DNA from: Glandiceps talaboti
Taxonomy: Eukaryota > Hemichordata > Enteropneusta > Spengelidae
Direction: 5' to 3'
NCBI RefSeq assembly: GCF_964340395.1
Contig: NC_135550.1
Coordinates: forward strand, 7,530,601 to 7,594,600
DNA: 64,000 nucleotides
The notes below the pieces were generated by a model, which did no database searches, had not been told where the DNA came from, and saw only the letters and a program-made list of their open reading frames with translations. Below are positions 1 through 11,900 of the stretch, one piece after another. Numbering within the stretch: position 1 is the stretch's first letter; the number at the start of each line of letters is the position of its first letter. The position numbers and the translations under genes were made by a program.

Positions 1-467
1 CCATTACATTATAATTATAATTTCTCCCCAGAGAGTCTTGGTATCCTTACAATTATAAAAAGAGATGTTCTAATGTTTCTGATTCTTCATGACAGATTCC
101 ACAAATATTTGTTGGGTACTTTGTTGGATTAAGATGATGAAGTTGTTGATTTGTCGCTAACATTACACTTTATAATCTCATAAATAACTCAATATACGAT
201 TGGGAAGACTGATGTTTACTCTACCCTCAAGACAAAACAAGACAATATATTCCAGGCACATTAAGTTAGCTTGTATCACTAAACACCATAGGTGAATACT
301 AGTCTACCCATTGGGACTGCAAGTGTAACATACAGCTTCAGTTGCATCAAGTGCTTTGTACACTTGGTTAAACAATCTGATTGAAAAGTTTTGCACCAGT
401 GCATTTATTTATTTATCTATCTTTACTCAGTATAAGATCACCTGATTGAAATATCAATATTGGTATT
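1..467. other. Unassigned AT-rich flank of the satellite
   Basis: I see no exon, RNA gene or repeat boundary here. I searched the minus strand for the missing rhodanese part of MOCS3 and found nothing with splice sites and a matching frame. The 18-bp satellite begins abruptly at the right edge. Confidence 0.5.
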
Positions 468-3400
468 TATAGCCTATAGGGTACATACCTGACATAGGGT
501 ATATATCTGACATAGGGTATATATCTGACATGGGGTATATATATGACATAGGATATATCTCTGACATGGGGTATATATCTGACATGGGGTATATATATGA
601 CATAGGGTATATCTCTGACATGGGGTATATATCTAACATAGGGTATATCTCTGACATAGGGTATATATATGACATGGGGTATATATATGACATGGGGTAT
701 ATATCTGACATAGGGAGGGTATATATATGACATGGGGTATATATATGACATGGGGTATATATCTGACATAGGGTATATATATGACATGGGGTATATATCT
801 AACATAGGGTATATCTCTGACATGGGGTATATATCTGACATAGGGTATATATATGACATGGGGTATATATATGACATGGGGTATATATCTGACATAGGGT
901 ATATATCTGACATAGGGTATATATCTGACATAGGATATATATCTGACATAGGGTATATATCTGACATAGGATATATATCTGACATAGGGTATATATCTGA
1001 CATAGGGTATATATCTGACATAGGGTATATATCTGACATAGGATATATATCTGACATAGGATATATATCTGACATAGGGTATATATCTGACATAGGATAT
1101 ATATCTGACATGGGGTATATATCTAACATGGGGTATATATATGACATAGGGTATATATCTGACATGGGGTATATATCTAACATAGGGTATATATCTGACA
1201 TGGGGTACATATCTGACATAGGGTATATATCTGACATAGGGTATATATCTAACATAGGGTATATATATGACATAGGATATATATCTGACATAGGGTATAT
1301 ATCTGACATAGGATATATATCTGACATAGGGTATATATATGACATAGGGTATATATCTAACATAGGGTATATATATGACATAGGATATATATCTGACATA
1401 GGGTATATATCTGACATAGGATATATATCTAACATAGGGTATATATATGACATAGGGTACATACCTGACATAGGGTATATATCTGACATAGGGTATATAT
1501 CTGACATAGGGTATATATATGACATAGGATATATATCTGACATAGGGTATATATCTGACATAGGATATATATCTGACATAGGGTATATATCTGACATAGG
1601 GTATATACCTGACATAGGGTATATATCTGACATGGGGTATATATCTGACATAGGGTATATATCTGACATAGGATATATATATGACATGGGGTATATATCT
1701 GACATGGGGTATATATCTGACATAGGGTATATACCTGACATAGGGTATATATCTGACATGGGGTATATATCTGACATAGGGTATATATCTGACATAGGGT
1801 ATATATCTGACATAGGGTATATATCTGACATAGGATATATATATGACATGGGGTATATATCTGACATGGGGTATATATCTGACATAGGGTATATATCTGA
1901 CATGGGGTATATATCTGACATGGGGTATATATCTGACATAGGATATATATATGACATGGGGTATATATCTGACATAGGGTATATATCTGACATAGGGTAT
2001 ATACCTGACATAGGGTATATATCTGACATGGGGTATATATCTGACATAGGGTATATATCTGACATAGGATATATATCTGACATAGGGTATATATCTGACA
2101 TAGGGTATATACCTGACATAGGGTATATATCTGACATGGGGTATATATCTGACATAGGGTATATATCTGACATAGGATATATATATGACATGGGGTATAT
2201 ATCTGACATGGGGTATATATCTGACATAGGGTATATATCTGACATGGGGTATATATCTGACATGGGGTATATATCTGACATAGGGTATATATCTGACATA
2301 GGGTATATATCTGACATAGGGTATATATATGACATAGGGTATATATCTGACATTGGGTATATATCTGACATAGGGTATATATCTGACATAGGATATATAT
2401 CTGACATAGGGTATATATCTAACATAGGGTATATATCTGACATAGGATATATATCTGACATAGGGTATATATATGACATAGGGTATATATCTGACATAGG
2501 GTATATATCTGACATAGGGTATATATCTGACATAGGATATATATCTGACATAGGGTATATATCTGACATAGGGTATATATATGACATAGGATATATATCT
2601 GACATAGGATATATATCTGACATAGGGTATATATCTAACATAGGGTATATATATGACATAGGATATATATCTGACATAGGGTATATATCTGACATAGGGT
2701 ATATATCTTACATAGGGTATATATCTAACATAGGGTATATATCTAACATAGGGTATATATCTGACATAGGATATATATCTGACATAGGGTATATATATGA
2801 CATGGGGTATATATATGACATAGGGTACATACCTGACATAGGGTATATACATGACATAGGGTATATATCTGATATAGGGTATATATCTGACATAGGGTAT
2901 ATATCTGACATAGGATATATATCTGACATAGGGTATATATCTGACATAGGGTATATATCTGACATAGGATATATATATGACATGGGGTATATATCTGACA
3001 TGGGGTATATATCTGACATAGGATATATATATGATATAGGGTATATATCTGATATAGGGTATATATCTGACATAGGATATATATATGATATAGGGTATAT
3101 ATCTGACATAGGATATATATCTGACATAGGGTATATATATGACATGGGGTATATATATGACATAGGGTACATACCTGACATAGGGTATATATATGACATA
3201 GGGTATATATCTGATATAGGGTATATATATGACATAGGGTATATATATAACATAGGGTATATACCTGACATAGGGTATATATCTGACATAGGGTATATAT
3301 CTGACATAGGGTATATATCTGACATAGGGTATATATCTGACATAGGATATATATATGACATGGGGTATATATCTGACATGGGGTATATATCTGACATAGG

Positions 3401-6400
3401 ATATATATCTGACATAGGGTATATATCTGACATAGGATATATATCTGACATAGGGTATATATATATGACATAGGGTATATATCTGACATTTGGGTATATA
3501 TCTGACATAGGGTATATATCTGATATAGGGTATATATATGACATAGGGTATATATCTGACATAGGGTATATATCTGACATAGGGTATATATATGACATAG
3601 GGTATATATCTGACATTGGGTATATATCTGACATAGGGTATATATCTGACATAGGGTATATATCTGACATTGGGTATATATCTGACATAGGGTATATATC
3701 TGATATAGGGTATATATCTGACATAGGGTATATATCTGACATAGGATATATATATGACATGGGGTATATATCTGATATAGGGTATATATATGACATAGGG
3801 TATATATCTGACATAGGATATATATATGACATGGGGTATATATCTGACATGGGGTATATATCTGACATAGGGTATATATCTGACATGGGGTATATATCTG
3901 ACATGGGGTATATATCTGACATAGGATATATATCTGACATGGGGTATATATCTGACATAGGGTATATACCTGACATAGGGTATATATCTGACATGGGGTA
4001 TATATCTGACATAGGGTATATATCTGACATAGGATATATATATGACATGGGGTATATATCTGACATGGGGTATATATCTGACATGGGGTATATATCTGAC
4101 ATAGGGTATATACCTGACATAGGGTATATATCTGACATGGGGTATATATCTGACATAGGGTATATATCTGACATAGGGTATATATCTGACATAGGGTATA
4201 TATCTGACATAGGATATATATATGACATGGGGTATATATCTGACATGGGGTATATATCTGACATAGGGTATATATCTGACATGGGGTATATATCTGACAT
4301 GGGGTATATATCTGACATAGGATATATATATGACATGGGGTATATATCTGACATAGGGTATATATCTGACATAGGGTATATACCTGACATAGGGTATATA
4401 TCTGACATGGGGTATATATCTGACATAGGGTATATATCTGACATAGGATATATATCTGACATAGGGTATATATCTGACATAGGGTATATACCTGACATAG
4501 GGTATATATCTGACATGGGGTATATATCTGACATAGGGTATATATCTGACATAGGATATATATATGACATGGGGTATATATCTGACATGGGGTATATATC
4601 TGACATAGGGTATATATCTGACATGGGGTATATATCTGACATGGGGTATATATCTGACATAGGGTATATATCTGACATAGGGTATATATCTGACATAGGG
4701 TATATATATGACATAGGGTATATATCTGACATTGGGTATATATCTGACATAGGGTATATATCTGACATAGGATATATATCTGACATAGGGTATATATCTA
4801 ACATAGGGTATATATCTGACATAGGATATATATCTGACATAGGGTATATATATGACATAGGGTATATATCTGACATAGGGTATATATCTGACATAGGGTA
4901 TATATCTGACATAGGATATATATCTGACATAGGGTATATATCTGACATAGGGTATATATATGACATAGGATATATATCTGACATAGGATATATATCTGAC
5001 ATAGGGTATATATCTAACATAGGGTATATATATGACATAGGATATATATCTGACATAGGGTATATATCTGACATAGGGTATATATCTTACATAGGGTATA
5101 TATCTAACATAGGGTATATATCTAACATAGGGTATATATCTGACATAGGATATATATCTGACATAGGGTATATATATGACATGGGGTATATATATGACAT
5201 AGGGTACATACCTGACATAGGGTATATACATGACATAGGGTATATATCTGATATAGGGTATATATCTGACATAGGGTATATATCTGACATAGGATATATA
5301 TCTGACATAGGGTATATATCTGACATAGGGTATATATCTGACATAGGATATATATATGACATGGGGTATATATCTGACATGGGGTATATATCTGACATAG
5401 GATATATATATGATATAGGGTATATATCTGATATAGGGTATATATCTGACATAGGATATATATATGATATAGGGTATATATCTGACATAGGATATATATC
5501 TGACATAGGGTATATATATGACATGGGGTATATATATGACATAGGGTACATACCTGACATAGGGTATATATATGACATAGGGTATATATCTGATATAGGG
5601 TATATATATGACATAGGGTATATATATAACATAGGGTATATACCTGACATAGGGTATATATCTGACATAGGGTATATATCTGACATAGGGTATATATCTG
5701 ACATAGGGTATATATCTGACATAGGATATATATATGACATGGGGTATATATCTGACATGGGGTATATATCTGACATAGGATATATATCTGACATAGGGTA
5801 TATATATATGACATAGGGTATATATCTGACATTTGGGTATATATCTGACATAGGGTATATATCTGATATAGGGTATATATATGACATAGGGTATATATCT
5901 GACATAGGGTATATATCTGACATAGGGTATATATATGACATAGGGTATATATCTGACATTGGGTATATATCTGACATAGGGTATATATCTGACATAGGGT
6001 ATATATCTGACATTGGGTATATATCTGACATAGGGTATATATCTGATATAGGGTATATATCTGACATAGGGTATATATCTGACATAGGATATATATATGA
6101 CATGGGGTATATATCTGATATAGGGTATATATATGACATAGGGTATATATCTGACATAGGATATATATATGACATGGGGTATATATCTGACATGGGGTAT
6201 ATATCTGACATAGGGTATATATCTGACATGGGGTATATATCTGACATGGGGTATATATCTGACATAGGATATATATCTGACATGGGGTATATATCTGACA
6301 TAGGGTATATACCTGACATAGGGTATATATCTGACATGGGGTATATATCTGACATAGGGTATATATCTGACATAGGATATATATATGACATGGGGTATAT

Positions 6401-7474
6401 ATCTGACATGGGGTATATATCTGACATAGGGTATATATCTGACATGGGGTATATATCTGACATAGGGTATATATCTGACATAGGGTATATATATGACATA
6501 GGGTATATATCTGACATTGGGTATATATCTGACATAGGGTATATATCTGACATAGGATATATATCTGACATAGGGTATATATCTAACATAGGGTATATAT
6601 CTGACATAGGATATATATCTGACATAGGGTATATATATGACATAGGGTATATATCTGACATAGGGTATATATCTGACATAGGGTATATATCTGACATAGG
6701 ATATATATCTGACATAGGGTATATATCTGACATAGGGTATATATATGACATAGGATATATATCTGACATAGGATATATATCTGACATAGGGTATATATCT
6801 AACATAGGGTATATATATGACATAGGATATATATCTGACATAGGGTATATATCTGACATAGGGTATATATCTGACATAGGGTATATATCTAACATAGGGT
6901 ATATATCTGACATAGGATATATATCTGACATAGGGTATATATATGACATGGGGTATATATCTGACATTGGGTATATATCTGATATAGGGTATATATCTGA
7001 TATAGGGTATATATCTGACATGGGGTATATATATGACATAGGGTATATATCTGACATTGGGTATATATCTGATATAGGGTATATATATGACATAGAGTAT
7101 ATATCTGACATAGGGTATATATCTGACATAGGGTATATATATGACATAGGGTATATATCTGATATAGGGTATATATATGACATAGGGTATATATCTGACA
7201 TAGGGTATATATCTGACATAGGATATATATATGACATGGGGTATATATCTGATATAGGGTATATATATGACATACGGTATATATATGACATACGGTATAT
7301 ATATGACATAGGGTATATATATGACATAGGATATATATCTGACATAGGGTATATATATGACATAGGGTATATATATGACATAGGGTATATATCTGACATA
7401 GGGTATATATATGACATAGGGTATATATCTGATATAGGGTATATATCTGATATAGGGTATATATATGACATTGG
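468..7474. repeat. 7-kb satellite of an 18-bp unit with higher-order structure
   Basis: About 390 tandem copies of an 18-bp unit, consensus GGGTATATATCTGACATA. The common variants are GACATGGGG for GACATAGGG, GGATATATAT for GGGTATATAT, and ATATGACAT for ATCTGACAT. Variants are arranged in long blocks that recur. The marker TATCTTACATAGGG near 2705 recurs at 5084 (offset 2379), and a rare +2/+1 indel pair near 3455-3491 recurs near 5798-5833 (offset 2343, because the later copy lacks two units). So there is a higher-order repeat of about 2.34-2.38 kb in nearly three copies, the first and third partial or internally shortened. The unit is divisible by three and four of its six frames lack stops, so the array yields ORFs of up to 1532 codons (GYISDI, MSDIYP, YIPYVR and QIYTLC repeats). 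I read these as by-products, not genes. Confidence 0.97.
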
Positions 7475-8373
7475 TTATATTCCCAACATCCTAGTAATAA
7501 TAATATATATGTACACATCCCAGTAGCATTAAAACCTTAGTAAGTAAATATCACATCAGCGATTATAGATTTTTTAGTCTCTATGTTGGCTTTGCATTAT
7601 GCCTACCATCATTGAAAATGTATGGCTTTATGGAAAATTAAAGTAGTGGTTACCATAGCAACTAGAGCATGGATACAACCGATGCATCATCAAGTGAGAC
7701 AATGATACACAGTGTGCATAAATATTTGATGTATTGAGATGTTCAAACAATCCATCGGAAACAGAAAAACTAGACATACCTGACGTAAATGTCAATTGTA
7801 CGATAAAAATAATCTAATTACGGTGCGATGACTCTACTGGTGGACTTTTGTCAGCTGATGAATATTTAATGAGTTTTGAAATTGACAAATGGGCTCGGTT
7901 GAAAATAACGTGATCATGCAATAAAAAACAAACTAGTTGTAAATTACAACAACTTTAGGAACTCTGCTGATTAGGTTGATGTATCACACAGTATCAGTGA
8001 ATGACATCATAAATCTACAAGAGATAGTTAATAATTACTCTAGCTGTGATTGTTGAAACTGTGTTGAAATGGGTGAACGGTTCGATTGATGGTCGTGTAT
8101 GTGTGCTGTGCATGAATGAATAAGGTGGATAAATAAATTACAAGTTTGAAGTCAGTGAAAAGTCCACTAGACCATAACAGTTAACATGTCTCTTGTATAA
8201 TTTAAATACCCATGATGCAATCCCAGGTTCTTGCATAAGTACATCGTAACGGTGGAGCTGCAAGAATCTGGAGCGTGGTGCTGTTCGAGAGTAACTTTTT
8301 TTTTCTACAGCTTGCTATGCCAAACAACTTTTTTTCTCACCCAAATTTTATTCCTTATATGATGACATGGCCT
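7475..8373. other. No recognisable gene between the satellite and the first MITE
   Basis: Unique-looking AT-rich sequence. I checked the minus strand for the C-terminal rhodanese exons of MOCS3, which would be expected downstream of 8977, and saw no conserved motif. It is most simply intronic sequence of MOCS3. Confidence 0.5.
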
Positions 8374-8743
8374 TTTAAAGTGGTCATATGGATGAGGATT
8401 GGGGTATTTATTTTGGATTTTTAATCTATAACACAACTTCATTATGGTTTCCTATTTGAAAAATCAATGCACAACAACATAGACCAAGTCCTTGTTTGTA
8501 ACTCAATAAATGGCAAAAGATTACTAAATGTGTCAAATGTTTGTTACTGTACGATCAATAATAAACATTTTACACATACATTGTATTTTAGCTTTCTGTA
8601 ATGTAATGAGTTACAAATACAGACTTGGTCTATGTTGTTTCACATTGATTTTTCATGTAGGAAGCCATGATAAAAGTGTTTTAGATTTAGAAATTAAAAA
8701 TCCAAAATAAATACCAAATCCTCATTCATATGGGCACTTTAAT
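8374..8743. mobile_element. TTAA-flanked MITE, copy 1 (family A)
   Basis: A ~370-bp element with inverted ends reading AGTGG(T/C)CATATGGATGAG, flanked by TTAA on both sides. Its interior is itself a loose inverted repeat. Four other copies or relics lie in this window (12876-13030, 24498-24879, 44920-45062, 49600-49820). There is no coding capacity. TTAA target sites are typical of piggyBac-type transposition, so a non-autonomous piggyBac-like element is inferred. Confidence 0.85.
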
Positions 8744-8976
8744 AATGTAATTTGGTAAAAAGGCAATAAAACAGTGAATTTGGTATTTCCACTTTTATTT
8801 ATTTCATAATAACCCTGTCACAACTTACCAGTACTTGTTACCTCTGGGGTGGGGATGACGAAGGAACGAGTAGGATGCGAGGGGGGGGGGGGTTACATTT
8901 CAACTACAGAACGCCATTAACTACAATGGAATGATAAGTTTGTAAATATTTTTTATGAAAGTAAGTCTATAGTCAC

Positions 8977-11900
8977 CTTATCTGTTGCTTTAGCTCCACA
9001 GAACTGTTCATAATCTATAAGTTGTTTGATGGTTGGATTGTCACCGCAAACTTCACAGCTGCCTTTCCTGGGTCTTAGTTTGATTGTACGGAAGGTTCCG
9101 TCCATTCCATCAAACACCAATAACTTCTGAGAATAGGAAGCTGATCAATGTTGTCATGGAAATAGCCAATGCCATTTTATGGTTTGATTAAGTTGTTGTC
9201 ATGGAAATAGCCATTTCATACTTTGATTAAGTTGTTGTCATGGAAATAGCCATTTTATGGTAGTTTCATTGATGGAACAGTTAATGTTGTCATGGAAATA
9301 AGCATTTTATGATTTTATTAAGTTCTTGTCATGGAAATAGCCATTTTATGGTTTAATTAAGTTGTTGTCATTTAAATAGCATTTTTATGGTTTGATTAAG
9401 TTCCATTGATGTAACAGTTATAACCCTATGAAATGGTATGAGGTATCAGTACAGAGAAGCAATTTTGACATTATAGTTACTGATACTGAGAACAACAGTG
9501 TTTGTTCAATAAAATTATTGATCAGTTTGATGAACAATATTGAAATAATCACAAAAAGCTCAACTTTGTAAAGTATCCAGTACATTGTAATCTGTTGTGA
9601 GCTACAATAATCTTCAAAATTATTAGTTTGCTAGTTACAACTTGCCACTAGGTGGCAGTATAACCAGTTGTGGTACTCTGTTAGTGTACTGTTAGTTTAC
9701 TAGTTATAACTGACCACTAGATGGCAGTATGATCTGTTCTGGTTGACAGTCCTGTTTAACCATACTGTACAGAAGAGCACAAAGTACATGTAATATCAAC
9801 TTGTATCGGTACTAACACTCATTTTTTCAAAAGTATAAATCTATCAGACGGCTCAAAATGAAAGAAATGTAATTGTACACATTCTGACCAGTTCAATTTT
9901 TTTAATAAGGCGATGCCAATGGCTAGGTTTGTCTGTAGGAAAAACAAACACATTTTCATTTTGCTCAAAATATTCGCACAAGGCCATATTTCATACTATT
10001 GTCAATGGAAAGACTTGACCGTTCAAATATCTTCAGAATTACTAAACATATTTCTAAATAGTTGTCTGTGTCAATCAAACTTTGGAATTTTGACATTTAT
10101 ATTTCACCAGTGTAGTAGATTTAGGCACGCACAGAAAATGAATCAACGGAAAAGTGATATATGACATGCTTGCATTGTGGGTGTTTTTTTTTAATTTGTT
10201 TTTTTTCCTGTCTGCCTGGTATGTTTTGAGGAAATTACATATGTAAAGGACAGCAAACTTAGTATTTAATTGATGGATCCTACTGTTGTATCACTATTTC
10301 CTGTACTAAACAACACACACTGATCTTCATATGGAAGACTTACAATAAAAAAACAAACAAACTAACATAGGAGTAACTCAGTTGACATTATCTATTTGAA
10401 GTTAACAAAAACTGTCATTTGATTGTAACCATACACTTGATATTCATCATAGTGTCTACGGTAGATAAAAGGATACACCCAATACCTGTTACTATCTTTA
10501 TCGCTTCTAATGCTTGCACACAGCCTATGATACCTGGAACTAGAAAGACAACACAGATGGCATCAGATTACCGGTAAATAAGATTAGAATTAAGGGAAGC
10601 CATTTTCAACCCACCAGTAACTTTTAACAGTTAGCGACAGTATGTTTAGCAACAAAAAGATTTGCATAATGATGGTGAAATCTTTTTAATTCTTAAAAAA
10701 TGTTGAAAGAATTGTTTAAAAAGAAATTAATTGTTATCCAGGACAAGAGGATGGAGGTGAACACCCCATCAGAACAGTTAGCGACAGTTTCAGGGGGAGG
10801 GGGTTTTGGATAGAGGCACCTATAACATGGTATTTACTCACCCACTCCAAGAACACCCCCATCAGAACAGTTAGTGACAGTTTCAGGGGGAGGGGGTTGG
10901 ATAGTTTGTATAACATGGTATTTACTCACCCACTCCAAGAACACCCCCATCAGAACAGTTAGTGACAGTTTCAGGGGGAGGGGGTTGGATAGTTTGTATA
11001 ACATGGTATTTACTCACCCACTCCAAGAACACCCCCATCAGAACAGTTAGTGACAGTTTCAGGGGGAGGGGGTTTTGGATAGTTTGTATAACATGGTATT
11101 TACTCACCCACTCCAAGAACACCCCCATCAGAACAGTTAGTGACAGTTTCAGCGGGAGGGGGTTTTGGATAGAGGCACCTATAACATGGTCCCCCTTTAT
11201 GGTTGTATACTGTCAGCTGTTGAAAAAAAAAAACATTACATGTACATGTATTTATCTGAAAACTCTAATCAGACTAGTGTCTGTTTTCTCCACTGTACCA
11301 AGTACTCAGCAAGGGATTGGAATGACATATACATTCACCATCACTTGTCTTTCTTTTTCTTCTGGTCATGTGTATTTTTTTTTTAATTCAAATGTCATCA
11401 AAATATAAAATCCATACATAAAAGGTTTATATTTTGTGTTACTTTAGAGCAGACAATATTAGTGGGGGGGGGGGGGGGGGGGGGGGTATGCTGTCAAATT
11501 TCTGAACAATTTGTCTTTTTCTCTGACCCACCCCAGGTGATAGTTTATGACAAGTTCCTTACCTATCCTTCCAGTTTCAAAGCACTTCCTGCTAACAATG
11601 ATGTACCACTCGGTATACAGGCATCTTTTAGACTGGTGGGGGAAGGGGAGGGGGAGGGGGGAATGTCACTTACCTGTCCTTCAAATCTCAAAGCACTCCC
11701 CGACACCAATGGTTTACCACTCAGTATACAGGCATCATTTAGTAAGTATCTAGTGGCTACATTGTCACTGCAGTCTAAGATGATGTCAAATGTATGTCAT
11801 TAAGGAAGAAGTTACCATACATCAAGCAAAGTTACTATAGCAACATCATGCCTCCTTAGCAACCATACCTTAACATGACATCCTTTGACATTTTTTTTCA

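Noticed and set aside
468-7474. CRISPR-like array
   Set aside because: Units are contiguous without spacers and the context is a eukaryotic intron.
454-7526. Very long open reading frames of up to 1532 codons with hexapeptide repeats (MSDIYP, YIPYVR, GYISDI)
   Set aside because: The 18-bp unit is a multiple of three and lacks stops in four of six frames, so such frames arise automatically on both strands. There is no start context, splice signal or non-repeat domain.
11171-11180. An ATAG acceptor at 11179 that would start MOCS3 exon 7 at the CLYPKP codons
   Set aside because: It omits the conserved [13 protein letters not shown]. The true acceptor is the CAACAG with a long polypyrimidine tract before 11216, which keeps phase with exon 6.
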